Numbered from the stretch's first letter, positions 34,196-43,826 are shown. The stretch is 64,000 nt of DNA from Flemingiibacterium sp964603455 (GCA_964603455.1 CAZRVL010000003.1:1-64000), one strand, 5' to 3'. The notes: generated by a model not told the origin, from the sequence alone. Made by a program: numbers and translations.

Positions 34196-35284
34196 TCACG
34201 GCATCGGAGAATCGGTCTCACCGCGCAAAAATGCCATCACAGCCTCATAATCGGTCTCATCGGTTATGATCGCCGGCTTATAAGCATCGCTGTAAAGATA
34301 GCATGGAATTATTTCGTCAGATACCTCAGTCAGCTCACCGTCTATTATCGTTAGATAAAGTCGATATACCATCGTGCGATTTTCTTCGTTTCGCGATCCA
34401 CCAAAGCAGAAGTTTCCGAGTGAATGGATTATAGTTTTGCCTTTATATATCTCGACCGGCTGTAAAACATGAGGATGACCGCCGATAACAAGGTCTACAC
34501 CGTTATCGATCATTCTGCGTGAGCCTATTGCCTTCCATTGATCCGGTTCGTGTACACGTTCCGTACCGCCGTGAAAATATACTATTTTGTAATCCGCATC
34601 GACCTCTGCAAGTTTTTTCGAAATTATCGTATCATACCCGGAATAATAGAATGTGCAGCAGTAAAGTGCTATTTTATATCCATCCTTTTCGAGGATAATT
34701 ATATTATCGTTATCTCCCCAGATAACTCCTGCTCCATCGAGTGCATCACGTGTGTCGGAATATCCCTTTTTGCCGTAGTCCTCAGAATGATTGTTGGCAA
34801 TCGAAACCACTTCAACGCTCGATTCGGTAAGTATCGCTGTATTTTCTGTTCCGGATTTGTACCAGTAAGCCGGCGAATGATTTTTTGCTTTTGTTTGTAT
34901 CGTCGGATCATCGGTAAAAACATTTTCGAGATTTGCGACAGTCCAATCGTCATCCTCAAAAAGCTCTATAAAATTTTCAAGAAAATATGTCGGCTCTACC
35001 TGCTTTGCCAACAGATTGAACGATCCTACATATTCACCGCCGCGGTCGGTTGCCAGCATACAGTCTCCAACGAAGGACATAGTGATCTTCGTAATCAGCG
35101 GAGGTTCTTCTTCAGGTTCATCAGCTTCAAATTCGGAATGCTCATTGTCGGTTGCCGCAATCGGAGTTATGACAATATCGTGAGTCGGTATGACATCCTG
35201 CGAAAGGATATAGCTCGGAACAGCCGCTATGACGATTCCTATGATGACAAATATTATTATTGTAGAGATCACCGCTTTTTTCAT
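34196..35284 (-). CDS. CapA-family membrane-anchored metallophosphoesterase-like protein
   Basis: A 362-residue protein. A single N-terminal signal-anchor (residues 3-28) is followed by an acidic linker. The CapA/PgsA domain then begins with FVGDCMLATDRGG and continues through VANLENVFTDD, SIANNHSEDYG, YFHGGTE, VIGGHPHVLQP and HSLGNFCFGG. These are the metal-site blocks of the family linked to poly-gamma-glutamate capsule; most stand-alone Clostridia members are of unknown function and no capBC genes are present. Its ATG overlaps the upstream gene's TGA. Confidence 0.9.
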   Translation of the reverse strand: MKKAVISTIIIFVIIGIVIAAVPSYILSQDVIPTHDIVITPIAATDNEHSEFEADEPEEEPPLITKITMSFVGDCMLATDRGGEYVGSFNLLAKQVEPTYFLENFIELFEDDDWTVANLENVFTDDPTIQTKAKNHSPAYWYKSGTENTAILTESSVEVVSIANNHSEDYGKKGYSDTRDALDGAGVIWGDNDNIIILEKDGYKIALYCCTFYYSGYDTIISKKLAEVDADYKIVYFHGGTERVHEPDQWKAIGSRRMIDNGVDLVIGGHPHVLQPVEIYKGKTIIHSLGNFCFGGSRNEENRTMVYRLYLTIIDGELTEVSDEIIPCYLYSDAYKPAIITDETDYEAVMAFLRGETDSPMP

Positions 35285-35973
35285 ATAAAAGCACCAATTT
35301 CCTTTTTAAAAAGTTCCTTCAAATACATTTTCTTATCCGCATAATCAGGACAATATCTCGACACCATCTGCCAAAATTTCGGCGAGTGGTTGAACTCCTT
35401 CATATGACAAAGCTCATGGATTATTACATAATCGATCACGCTCGGCTCTGCCATCATCAAATACCAACTGAAATTCAGATTTCCACGTGCCGAGCAAGAA
35501 GCCCAATGCGTTTTCGCAGAATTTACCTTGACCGCCGATGGTCTCAGCCCCATCTTATCGGCTATTTCGGGAACTCTCAAATTCAAATAATCTCGCGCAG
35601 CCGATTTATATATTTCGATCACCGCATATTTTAAATTTTCACCTTCAAGACAATTCGGAATATAAAAATGCTCCATATCGTACCCAACAGTATCACGTGC
35701 GGTTATTTTGATATTTTTTCCGAAAAACAGCAGTTCCGAACCGATTTTAAGCTCAAGATTTTTATGCTCTGCCTCACGCTTTTGAAAATTCTCGGAATAT
35801 TCTTTGAGCTTTGAATAATTCGCCAGAGCGATCTTTTTGAGTTCTGTCCTTGAAGCTCCCTTTGGCGAAAGGATCTCGGGCATTCCATCCTTTCCAACAC
35901 GCATGAGTATCGATTTTTTACGTGAGGTTCGAATAATGCGTATCTTCAGCTCGTTTACTTCAATCGTTTCCAT
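35281..35973 (-). CDS. YgjP-like M48-type metallopeptidase
   Basis: A 230-residue protein of the DUF45/YgjP family. The zinc motif is YVIIHELCHMKEFNHSPKFWQ (HExxH with downstream H/E), in the C-terminal third. The N-terminal beta segment and WASCSARGNLNFSWYLMMAEP are family signatures. The physiological substrate is unknown. Coupled on both sides: a 14-nt overlap with queH and an ATGA overlap with capA. Confidence 0.88.
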   Translation of the reverse strand: METIEVNELKIRIIRTSRKKSILMRVGKDGMPEILSPKGASRTELKKIALANYSKLKEYSENFQKREAEHKNLELKIGSELLFFGKNIKITARDTVGYDMEHFYIPNCLEGENLKYAVIEIYKSAARDYLNLRVPEIADKMGLRPSAVKVNSAKTHWASCSARGNLNFSWYLMMAEPSVIDYVIIHELCHMKEFNHSPKFWQMVSRYCPDYADKKMYLKELFKKEIGAFI

Positions 35974-36580
35974 GCTTAAGTATCCGCGAGAAATCGCATC
36001 CGCAGTAATCCTGACGATATAGATCGTATATCCTCGAAAGCTCTATAGAACGCTTATACCCCTCACGCTTTTTAAAATCGGACGGAAGCCATTTTATCGA
36101 ATATTTTTCGGCAAGCTCAAAGCCTATCTCATTCAGCTTCTCCGCGTTCTTATGCGGACTGACTGTCAAAGTAGTCGCAAAACAGTCGTATTCGCTTTTA
36201 TGCGCAACAAAATATTCGGCTGTTTTTTCAAGCCGAAGTCTATAGCATTTAAAGCATCTCGCTCCACCCTCCGGAAGAGTCTCAAGCCCTCTCGAAAGTT
36301 CGATAAAATGCTCCGGTGCATATTCACCGTCTGTAAGCTCGATCTTATTTTCATGTGGCATGAGAGATATTAACCTTTCAAGCTCGTTATATCGCTTTAG
36401 ATATTCGGTATGTGATGTGATGTTTGGATTATAAAAATATACCGTTATATCGAAATACGCTGTCAGATATTCGAGCACATAGCTCGAACATGGCGCACAG
36501 CAGGCATGAAGCAACAGTCTGCGCTTTGAATCGAATTTCGCTATTTCATTTTCAAGCTCTGTTTGATAATTTCTTTTCAT
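35960..36580 (-). CDS. queH: Epoxyqueuosine reductase QueH
   Basis: A 206-residue cytoplasmic Fe-S enzyme that carries out the last step of queuosine synthesis on tRNA. Diagnostic Cys motifs are LLHACCAPCSSYVLEY (residues 23-38) and DYCGCDFSRI near the C-terminus, which hold the 4Fe-4S cluster and adjacent metal. SHTEYLKRYNELERL is also family-typical. First gene of a four-gene minus-strand unit. No other que genes are nearby, so queuine may be salvaged or made elsewhere. Confidence 0.92.
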   Translation of the reverse strand: MKRNYQTELENEIAKFDSKRRLLLHACCAPCSSYVLEYLTAYFDITVYFYNPNITSHTEYLKRYNELERLISLMPHENKIELTDGEYAPEHFIELSRGLETLPEGGARCFKCYRLRLEKTAEYFVAHKSEYDCFATTLTVSPHKNAEKLNEIGFELAEKYSIKWLPSDFKKREGYKRSIELSRIYDLYRQDYCGCDFSRILKHGND

Positions 36581-36597
36581 TTATTTTAAAAAAACTA

Positions 36598-36626
36598 TTG
36601 AAGTTCTTAAGATTCTATGATATAAT
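36598..36626 (+). promoter_or_regulatory. Promoter of SGNH hydrolase gene
   Basis: TTGAAG (36598-36603), 17 bp ending in TGA, TATAAT (36621-36626). Confidence 0.8.
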
Positions 36627-36663
36627 ATATTTATAAAGAATACTGCTTCGGAGGAATACTTTT

Positions 36664-37653
36664 TTGAACAATCGCAACGACCGCAACGGTCGAAATTATA
36701 CTCAAACACGTATGCAGAATGTACAAGTGCCAAGCAGACCACCGGATAAAAATGAAGAGGAAGGCTCTAAAATATATTTATTTATAGAGCTTATGCTCCT
36801 TATACTGGCATCTTTGGCGGCATGGATATTTTGCTCTTTTTTGCAGACAGACTATCATTTTGAATATGTCGAAACTATCCTGCCGACAAGAGCTGCTGTT
36901 TCATTGCAGGATGAGCCGAGTGAACGCATTTATGAGCGCGAGATTCCCGAAAAAAAAGTCGAGCCAACTACAGAATTTTTAGAATATGACTTTTCTGAGC
37001 CTGTTCCGGAATGCGACGCATATCCTATCGATTATTTCAATGACACGATATTCATCGGAGATTCACGAACCGCCGGGCTCATCATGTATACAAAGCTGTC
37101 ACCGATAGACTGCTCTGCGACCGGCTTCAATTTAAAAAGCTTCGACAAGAAAAAGACCATAACCTACACTGATGACAACGGCAATAAATCTCTTGTAAGC
37201 TGCTCGGAGGCTCTTGAATTATATAAGGGTAAATACAAATCCGTATATATTTCCACCGGCGTAAACGAACTCGGATGGAACACAAAAGTATTTATCTCTA
37301 ATTACCGCGCAGTCATAGACACAATAAAAGAGATAACTGATGTACCGATATACGTTCAGCTGATACTCCCTGTCACAGTCTCATATGAGCAACGCTCCGA
37401 AAACGGCATAACAAATGCAAAGCAGGTAGAATTTAATACAGCCTTAAAAGCTCTGATCGAAGATGAAAAGGTATTCATGCTCGATCCGCTTCCACTGTTC
37501 AGCCTTGAAGACGGAACGCTTGACACCGAAAAAACTTATGACGGTGCGCATCTTGAAAAATTTGCCTGCGCCGAGCTGCTCGAATATTATCAGACACACA
37601 TCGTGGATACCGAGCTGTATTCAAATCTGTCAGATACTGAGGTCGCCGAATAA
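36664..37653 (+). CDS. Membrane-anchored SGNH/GDSL hydrolase
   Basis: A 329-residue protein: cytoplasmic basic tail (about 1-35), one TM helix (about 39-60) and a linker to about 125. An SGNH hydrolase domain follows with FIGDSRTAG (nucleophile Ser), STGVNELGW (block III Asn) and DGAHLEKFA (catalytic Asp/His). Block II Gly is not obvious. Such proteins act as esterases/deacetylases on cell-wall or surface polymers. The start is TTG with CGGAGGA upstream. Monocistronic with promoter and terminator. Confidence 0.83.
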   Translation: MNNRNDRNGRNYTQTRMQNVQVPSRPPDKNEEEGSKIYLFIELMLLILASLAAWIFCSFLQTDYHFEYVETILPTRAAVSLQDEPSERIYEREIPEKKVEPTTEFLEYDFSEPVPECDAYPIDYFNDTIFIGDSRTAGLIMYTKLSPIDCSATGFNLKSFDKKKTITYTDDNGNKSLVSCSEALELYKGKYKSVYISTGVNELGWNTKVFISNYRAVIDTIKEITDVPIYVQLILPVTVSYEQRSENGITNAKQVEFNTALKALIEDEKVFMLDPLPLFSLEDGTLDTEKTYDGAHLEKFACAELLEYYQTHIVDTELYSNLSDTEVAE

Positions 37654-37660
37654 CAACTTT

Positions 37661-37689
37661 GGAACGGACATTTCTGTCCGTTCCTTTTT
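37661..37689 (+). terminator. Terminator of SGNH gene
   Basis: GGAACGGACA/TGTCCGTTCC, a 10-bp stem with TTTC loop, then TTTTT; it lies between convergent genes. Confidence 0.92.
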
Positions 37690-37692
37690 GTC

Positions 37693-38109
37693 TTATCTCT
37701 TTGAATCCAGGTAATTTTGAAGTATTATCTGTGCTGAAAGCGTATCTACTGCCTCTTTGCGTTTTTTGCCGCGTGTGTCGGTAAAATTCATTATCTGATG
37801 CGCCGCCATAGTCGAGCAGCGTTCATCGAAAAATTCTATCGGTATATCCCCGATATGCTCCTTAAGCATCTCACCAAATTCTTTGGCATGCTCTGCACGC
37901 GGACCTTCAGTTCCGTTCATGTTTATCGGCAGACCGATCACTACCCTCTCAGGCTCGTATTCACGAACCTTTTCGGCTACAAGCTCAGCTGTCTTCGGCA
38001 TATAATTGGATTTGACATACCCAATGCCGTTAGCCAGCATTCCGAGAGTATCGCTCACCGCAAGTCCTGTCCTCATATCACCGAAATCTACTGCCATTAT
38101 ACGCTTCAT
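37693..38109 (-). CDS. ruvX: YqgF/RuvX-family nuclease
   Basis: A 138-residue RNase H-fold protein of the YqgF family, implicated in pre-16S rRNA 5'-end maturation and formerly called a Holliday junction resolvase. Motifs: MAVDFGDMRTGLAVSD (first catalytic Asp), VVIGLPINMNGTEG, FFDERCSTMAA (Glu) and KRKEAVDTLSAQIIL (last Asp). Its ATG overlaps the ribokinase TGA by one base. Confidence 0.93.
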   Translation of the reverse strand: MKRIMAVDFGDMRTGLAVSDTLGMLANGIGYVKSNYMPKTAELVAEKVREYEPERVVIGLPINMNGTEGPRAEHAKEFGEMLKEHIGDIPIEFFDERCSTMAAHQIMNFTDTRGKKRKEAVDTLSAQIILQNYLDSKR

Positions 38110-39044
38110 CAGAGTGTTATACCTCTCTGACGCATGAATTCATCGACCTGTGCGGCAGTCGGAAGCGATGTGGATGCACCGGCTTTGCTCACAACTATCG
38201 AGCCTACCGCATTTGCATATTTTACAGCTCTAACAATGTCATGAGAATTCAGATATTCGAGAGTCAGTGCAGCGGTAAATGCGTCACCGGCAGCTGTGGT
38301 ATCAACGACTTCAGTCTCGTATGCCGGAATGAGCTGTGAGAATTTTCCATCGTGAATATATGCACCGCGACCACCGAGCTTTATAACAACATATTTTGCA
38401 TCTACACGCTTGAGAAGCTCATTTGCCGCACGCAAACAGTTCGCGCTATCGTTCGGATATATATTCGTCAATGCCATAGTTTCGGATTCATTCGGCGATA
38501 TGACCTCAAGCTTCGGCAGCTTTTCGAGCGGAGTGTCGGGTCTTGCCGGACCTGCATCGATAAATACCGGTATCGAACGCTTTGCAGCATACTTTGCCGC
38601 CGCTATTGCTGCTTCTTCTGGAATCTCAAACTGGATGAATACCGCATCGGGAATGCAGGTCATTGCATCCTCAACATCATCCTCAGACAAAAATTCATTC
38701 GCGCCCGGATATACAACTATTCGGTTCGCACCGTTTTCCTCTACTATTATTGAAGCAAGTCCGCTGGGATTCATTCGATCGAGCTTCAAAAACCTTGTGT
38801 CGATACCGTTTGCATCATAAAGCTCCTTGAGCTTCTTTCCGTTCGCATCATTACCGAGCCTTGCACAAAATACGCTGTCTGCACCGAGTCTTGCAAGAGC
38901 CAACGCAGAATTTGCACCCTTTCCGCCGGGAACATAGCTATAGGACTGATTTTCGATTATAGTTTGTCCTGCTTCGGGAAGCTTTTTGACCTTCATAACA
39001 AAGTCCATATTCGCCGAGCTGACAACGAGTACACGTTTCTTCAT
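38109..39044 (-). CDS. rbsK: Ribokinase (PfkB family)
   Basis: A 311-residue sugar kinase phosphorylating ribose to ribose-5-phosphate. The N-terminal signature is YVPGGKGANSALALARLGA. Sugar-contact residues are in the opening SSANMDFV, and the catalytic/anion-hole motif is VVDTTAAGDAFTAAL near residue 250. It lies 33 bp after purM in a mixed operon. Although called ribokinase, PfkB members in this clade may act on nucleosides or other pentoses. Confidence 0.9.
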   Translation of the reverse strand: MKKRVLVVSSANMDFVMKVKKLPEAGQTIIENQSYSYVPGGKGANSALALARLGADSVFCARLGNDANGKKLKELYDANGIDTRFLKLDRMNPSGLASIIVEENGANRIVVYPGANEFLSEDDVEDAMTCIPDAVFIQFEIPEEAAIAAAKYAAKRSIPVFIDAGPARPDTPLEKLPKLEVISPNESETMALTNIYPNDSANCLRAANELLKRVDAKYVVIKLGGRGAYIHDGKFSQLIPAYETEVVDTTAAGDAFTAALTLEYLNSHDIVRAVKYANAVGSIVVSKAGASTSLPTAAQVDEFMRQRGITL

Positions 39045-39077
39045 ATGCTTTCCTTTCTGAAGGATATTTTAAAAATA

Positions 39078-40253
39078 TCAGTATTCGAACACTTTACCGT
39101 TGGCTTTGATAGTCACATGGTTGTATTCATCGACCGACTTTTCAGTGTGACCTACTATCTTAGCCTCGACACCGTATTTATTCGCGATCTCGATCATCAT
39201 AGTAGCATCCTTCTCGGAGCAGTATATTTCCATTCTGTGACCCATATTGAAATCCTGATACATTTCGCGCTCAGAAATATCGGAATTTTCTGCTATAGCT
39301 GCGAAAAGCGGAGGTACATCGAAGAGATCATCCTTTATATAGTGTATTGCATTTCCGAAATTCTTGCACTTTGCCTGTCCGCCGCCGGTGCAGTGGATCA
39401 TACCATGTACAGCCGAACGGTTCTTGTCAAGTATCTCCTTGATTATCGGAGCATATGTGCGTGTAGGCGAAAGGATAGCATCAACTACAGACACATCTGT
39501 ACCCGGAAGTATATCATCTACCTTGTATTTTCCGCAGTATACCTTAGAATCATCAATAGTGTTAGAATAGGTTTCCGGGTACTTTGCTGCATATTCATGC
39601 GACAGAAGCAGATGTCTTGCGGCTGTAAGACCATTCGAACCCATTCCGGCATTATACGACTTCTCATAAGTTGCCTTTCCGAAGGACGAGAGACCAACTA
39701 TAACATCGCCTGCCTTGATATTGTCGCAGTCGATAACATCCGAACGCTTCATTCGTACAAAGAATGTAGAGTCAACTATCAGAGTGTTTACAAGATCACC
39801 GACATCGGCAGTCTCGCCGCCCGACATAGTGATACCAATACCATACGAACGCAACATTTCGCAGAAATCTGTGTATCCGTCAATGACTGCCTTAATAGCC
39901 TTGCCGTCAACGCGATGTGCGTTTCTGCCTATAGTGTTCGAAAGTACAAAGCCATCGGTCGCACCTATGCAGAGAAGGTCATCGAGATTCATTACGACCG
40001 AATCCTGCGCAATATTGTAAAGCGCGGAAATATCTCCGGTCTCCTTATATTTTATATATGCGAGCGAGGATTTGGTTCCGGCTCCGTCTGCGTGCATAGC
40101 TGCACAGTAATTCGGATCGTTTGCGGGATCTGCTATCATCTTACAGAATGCGCCGGCAAATTCACCCTTGTCCTGCTTTTTTATTGCGCTATGGACTTCA
40201 TCCTTGGTTGCGGATACTCCGCGTGACATATAAGCTCCGTTGTTGTCTGACAT
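39078..40253 (-). CDS. purM: Phosphoribosylformylglycinamidine cyclo-ligase (long form)
   Basis: A 391-residue AIR synthase of purine biosynthesis: ATP-dependent ring closure of FGAM to AIR. Landmarks: AAMHADGAGTKSSLAY, DSVVMNLDDLLCIGA, MSGGETADVGD and HCTGGGQAKCKNF. It is about 45 residues longer than typical Firmicutes PurM (about 345) and resembles the long form I associate with Bacteroidota. It stands apart from other pur genes, between a small membrane protein and ribokinase, so a horizontally acquired or paralogous copy is possible. Confidence 0.88.
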   Translation of the reverse strand: MSDNNGAYMSRGVSATKDEVHSAIKKQDKGEFAGAFCKMIADPANDPNYCAAMHADGAGTKSSLAYIKYKETGDISALYNIAQDSVVMNLDDLLCIGATDGFVLSNTIGRNAHRVDGKAIKAVIDGYTDFCEMLRSYGIGITMSGGETADVGDLVNTLIVDSTFFVRMKRSDVIDCDNIKAGDVIVGLSSFGKATYEKSYNAGMGSNGLTAARHLLLSHEYAAKYPETYSNTIDDSKVYCGKYKVDDILPGTDVSVVDAILSPTRTYAPIIKEILDKNRSAVHGMIHCTGGGQAKCKNFGNAIHYIKDDLFDVPPLFAAIAENSDISEREMYQDFNMGHRMEIYCSEKDATMMIEIANKYGVEAKIVGHTEKSVDEYNHVTIKANGKVFEY

Positions 40254-40291
40254 AATTTACCTCTTTATATAAATTTATTTTTTTGCTTATT

Positions 40292-40588
40292 TTATTTTCC
40301 GGAAACGATGAATATCACCGTTCCGACGGTTATCAAGATCGAGATCAGATATATAGCTATCAACCTCGTCAGCTCCATTCTCTTTTGAATGACATTCTGT
40401 TCTGAGGTCTTATAGGCTAATGTATCGAATACAGCCAATGCCCATGCACCGAGCGACAGAAGCGGAAGTGCAAGAAACGCCGTTTCAGCTTCGGGAAAGC
40501 CGAATTTAAGTATGAGTGAGGCTGCCAAAAGCAGTATCGCGGTAAGCGTACCGGCTATTTTGTATTTATTCACCCGACTCACCTTCAT
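40292..40588 (-). CDS. Small membrane protein of unknown function
   Basis: 98 residues with three predicted TM helices (about 10-28, 36-54 and 73-95). No family is recognised. It begins inside the last codons of the DUF5722-like gene (23-nt overlap, ATG in GATGAAGGTG), so it is translationally coupled to it and may partner it in the membrane. Confidence 0.75.
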   Translation of the reverse strand: MKVSRVNKYKIAGTLTAILLLAASLILKFGFPEAETAFLALPLLSLGAWALAVFDTLAYKTSEQNVIQKRMELTRLIAIYLISILITVGTVIFIVSGK

Positions 40589-43500
40589 CCTTTCTGCGGC
40601 TCAGCAGCATGACAGTGAGCACGGTGGCACAAGCGATTATAACTCCGCCGCCTATCCAGAAATAATTTCTGTATCCATCCTCAATGTCCGGAGTTCGTTT
40701 TTTAGCTCTTTCATCAGCTATAACGCTTTCGAGCGATTCATCGTTATAATCCTTCGACAGTCCGATCATCTTTTCAAGCGACAATACCGCCTTCCCGGAA
40801 TTCTTCATAACGAATATCTGTATGCTCTCAACATCGCGTATACCGTCAAAATCGCTTATATCTACATATATAGTAGTCATTTCTCCGGCATTCAGCAGAG
40901 CATTCGCTTCATATCTGTCATCACCGGAATTAAGCACTACCTTTACCTCGACAAATTCACTCACGCTGTCAGTCATATCAACTCCGAGCGTAATCTCAAG
41001 TATCGGGGTTAGCTTCATATTTTCGGGATATTCAAATCTGTAGGATATTCCCATAAGATCTGCAGAATTTCCGTTATTGTAGAAGCTCGGATCGAGTTCA
41101 GCTCTCAGAATACCGTTTTCGCCGCCCGTCACCTTAAGTGATCTACAGTAAAATCCGGGTTCTATGCCGCATGTTCCGGAGAATGAATCGAATGTGAAGT
41201 ATTCATACCGCCCTTTTATTCCTTTCGGCAGCTCGTATTTCGCATCGACCGACAAAAACGTCTTTTTCGTAAGTCGTTCGGGATCGAAGCCATCGACAAC
41301 TTCGTTCCAATCGTTTATTCCAAGATAGTCAAGCACCATTTCCGAAATTTCAAGTGAATTTTCAGAATCTATGAGCTCTATCATCTCACCGAAACGCGAA
41401 TCGCTGCTTTTGCCGGAAATCGTGCAGAACACCGCATCAATATGACTGTTGAAGCAAGCTGAATAGTAGCTTTTTGCAGCTCGCGAGATCTTTTCGGCGG
41501 TCGCCATATCAAAGAAAATGTAATTGGAATCACAGAATATCAGCCGAGTGTCATATACGCCTGAGCTTCTGAGCAAGGCTATCAGCTCTGAACAAGCTGA
41601 CGCGCTGAATACCGTATCATCGTAATCTATCAGCCTGTAGAAATCCTCTATGCAAAGTCCCCACTCAAATCCGCCGTGCATATCTATTTCGCTGCACAGT
41701 GCCGGGACAAGCTCATATGCGCCGACCTCTGAAGTCGATGCGGCAAGCTCATTAGATAGCAGATTACTTACCGAAAAATACAATTCTGTCTGAGAATTGA
41801 ATACAGCCAGTCCGGCATGAAGGTTTCTGAGTGAAAGCGCAAATCCACTCGCCATATCGTTAAGCGAGTTGTATTTTCCATCGCTTAGTCCAATAAAATT
41901 TTCACACTCACCGAGTATAATTCCTACAACGCTTCCGTCTGCACAGAAATTTTCGCCGATATATGCACCGAGTGCAGTCAAAAAGTCATTTTGCGTAGGT
42001 ATAGCGTAATAATCCGCATATGCGCTGTAGCCATCGTTGAGATAATTATATAGAAGCTCCGCGCCGAGTGCTTCGCTCCAATCGGTTATTCTGAGATAGA
42101 CACCCACACCGACTCCGCGCAAGGCTTCTATCTGAGCCTTTATCGGTTCAAAATATTCGCGGTCTATATAAAATGTCATTCCGCTGAAAATATAATTTTC
42201 ACCTTTTGTGCGCGATGTGAATGCCTTTGAAGCATCCACAGTCAGCATTGTAACATCAGCTCTCAGTTCGGATACCATGGAAATATCTGTCGCATTGACA
42301 CCCTTTTTCCCCGAAGCTCCGACTGCGGAATACTTTGCGGCACGCTCGATATTTTCAAGGTAAAACGGCGCATCGATCAGCACATAGGTTCCATCTGTCC
42401 TGACCGAGCATGCTATGAATTCCTTCATGTACATACGCTCGTCAGACATTCTATCGACCATCAGATCGAATTTTGTGGTCATAGGGCTTTCGGCTATCGG
42501 AGTCAGCGATGCAAAATCGATATTTTCTATATTAATACCGGGATCTACAGCATATATCTTAAGCATTCCGGACTGATTTGACAAAGCTTCCTCGCGTCCT
42601 ATATCTCCGGTAAAGCGTATATAAAGCAGATCATCGGTAAATGTGCAGCCGGTTATATTTCCGCAGGTCTGATATTTCGGCGCGATATATTGAGATATGG
42701 CACAAATAGACGATATACTTATCTTCCCCTCGCCCTTGCCAAGTTGAAATCTTATCGACCTAAGCTTTGAAATATCCCCAACATCAACATAATAACTTTT
42801 TAGCTGCGATCTTCTTTCAAGCCTTATCAAAGTGCTTTTATCCTCGTAAACCCCTGACGGATTATCGCTTGAGGAATAAAATATAGTGAGCGAATCAATG
42901 TCCGAATCGTTTTCGATCCGAAGTCTCAAAGCATTCGTCTCCCAATTCGGTATCTCAGGAAAAACAGCAGCCGACAATAGAGTATCCTCATTTTCGTCAA
43001 GAGAGATCACAAGCGCGGAATTTTCGTCATCATATTCCGCACTGCCGCCGATACAGTCGAAATCATCGATCATATACCTTTTCGTATGTTCGCGGTCGAT
43101 CTTGTTTTCTGCGAGTATCTCATCTATATAGAAATCGTTTTTCACTGTTCCCTGAACATCTGTCGAGACAAGAAGACTTATTTCGATGCTCGATACCTGC
43201 GAACGCCCCTGCCAGTCGCCGATCTCAAGTTTTACCTTGCTCCATGTCATTGGAGAAATGCTTATTATATTTTCCGATGATGTTCCATCGAGCGAATACA
43301 AGACCACACGTGTAAAATATTCAGCCTCGGGATCGGCTTCATATTCACTCGCATATATTTCATACGACACACTTTGATATTCGGTGAGATCACAGCCATC
43401 GTAAACACCGTCAATCGAGCTGTTGAAAGAGCCAAGCTCCGCACTTATCGTTCTTATGAGATCAATATCGGCATTTTCCGTTACGACCTCAAGGCATTCG

Positions 43501-43682
43501 CGCTGTCCGTCCGAGGTAGTCATGCTATCAACGCTCATTACGTTGCTGCCGCTCTTAAAGCCGTCCGAGCCGTGACTGAAATCTGCCAAGACATACGTCT
43601 CGTCAGTCTCCTCTGCAAGCAGCGGCAAACTCAGCATTCCGGCAAGGAAAAGCGGTATCAATATATTTTTTGTTTTTTTCAC
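40566..43682 (-). CDS. Large exported DUF5722-like protein
   Basis: 1038 residues. Signal peptide is residues 1-22 (cleaved near LLA-EE) and a C-terminal TM anchor lies at about 1008-1028 with a basic stop, so the body is outside. The first 330 residues look like two carbohydrate-binding-type beta-sandwiches (YVLADFSHGSDGF, YMIDDFDCIGGS). A TIM-barrel-like part follows (about 440-810; GVNATDISMVSELRADVTMLTVDA, GVGVYLRITDW, VVGIILGECENF), matching the glycosidase-like DUF5722. A third beta-sandwich ends it. Likely polysaccharide-active, but no catalytic pair can be assigned. GTG start with AGGAGG 12 nt upstream. First gene of the operon to purM, rbsK and ruvX. Confidence 0.78.
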   Translation of the reverse strand: MKKTKNILIPLFLAGMLSLPLLAEETDETYVLADFSHGSDGFKSGSNVMSVDSMTTSDGQRECLEVVTENADIDLIRTISAELGSFNSSIDGVYDGCDLTEYQSVSYEIYASEYEADPEAEYFTRVVLYSLDGTSSENIISISPMTWSKVKLEIGDWQGRSQVSSIEISLLVSTDVQGTVKNDFYIDEILAENKIDREHTKRYMIDDFDCIGGSAEYDDENSALVISLDENEDTLLSAAVFPEIPNWETNALRLRIENDSDIDSLTIFYSSSDNPSGVYEDKSTLIRLERRSQLKSYYVDVGDISKLRSIRFQLGKGEGKISISSICAISQYIAPKYQTCGNITGCTFTDDLLYIRFTGDIGREEALSNQSGMLKIYAVDPGINIENIDFASLTPIAESPMTTKFDLMVDRMSDERMYMKEFIACSVRTDGTYVLIDAPFYLENIERAAKYSAVGASGKKGVNATDISMVSELRADVTMLTVDASKAFTSRTKGENYIFSGMTFYIDREYFEPIKAQIEALRGVGVGVYLRITDWSEALGAELLYNYLNDGYSAYADYYAIPTQNDFLTALGAYIGENFCADGSVVGIILGECENFIGLSDGKYNSLNDMASGFALSLRNLHAGLAVFNSQTELYFSVSNLLSNELAASTSEVGAYELVPALCSEIDMHGGFEWGLCIEDFYRLIDYDDTVFSASACSELIALLRSSGVYDTRLIFCDSNYIFFDMATAEKISRAAKSYYSACFNSHIDAVFCTISGKSSDSRFGEMIELIDSENSLEISEMVLDYLGINDWNEVVDGFDPERLTKKTFLSVDAKYELPKGIKGRYEYFTFDSFSGTCGIEPGFYCRSLKVTGGENGILRAELDPSFYNNGNSADLMGISYRFEYPENMKLTPILEITLGVDMTDSVSEFVEVKVVLNSGDDRYEANALLNAGEMTTIYVDISDFDGIRDVESIQIFVMKNSGKAVLSLEKMIGLSKDYNDESLESVIADERAKKRTPDIEDGYRNYFWIGGGVIIACATVLTVMLLSRRKDEGESGE

Positions 43683-43730
43683 AGGACTCTTTCACCTCCT
43701 CACAACGATTATCTGATAAGCCTATTATAC

Positions 43731-43759
43731 ATTATACCATTTTTCGCGTTGAAAAGCAA
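43731..43759 (-). promoter_or_regulatory. Promoter of the DUF5722 operon
   Basis: Extended -10 TGGTATAAT (TATAAT at 43731-43736 on minus), 17 bp from TTGCTT (43754-43759). Confidence 0.65.
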
Positions 43760-43797
43760 ATGTTTTTTGATTTTTCTAATAATTTTCTAAAATACCG

Positions 43798-43826
43798 TTG
43801 CAAGTTGCAGGATTTTCTGGTATAAT
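43798..43826 (+). promoter_or_regulatory. Promoter of metA
   Basis: TTGCAA (43798-43803), 17 bp ending in TGG, TATAAT (43821-43826). The leader is too short (about 60 nt) for a SAM riboswitch or T-box. Confidence 0.8.

Noticed and set aside
34196..35284. Poly-gamma-glutamate capsule locus
   Set aside because: Only the CapA-like gene is present, without capB/capC/pgsE; stand-alone CapA proteins are common and unrelated to capsule in many Clostridia.
38964..40226. 420-codon plus-strand open frame opposite purM
   Set aside because: It is antisense to a clearly recognised purM; cysteine/isoleucine-rich composition and no domain signal mark it as a shadow.
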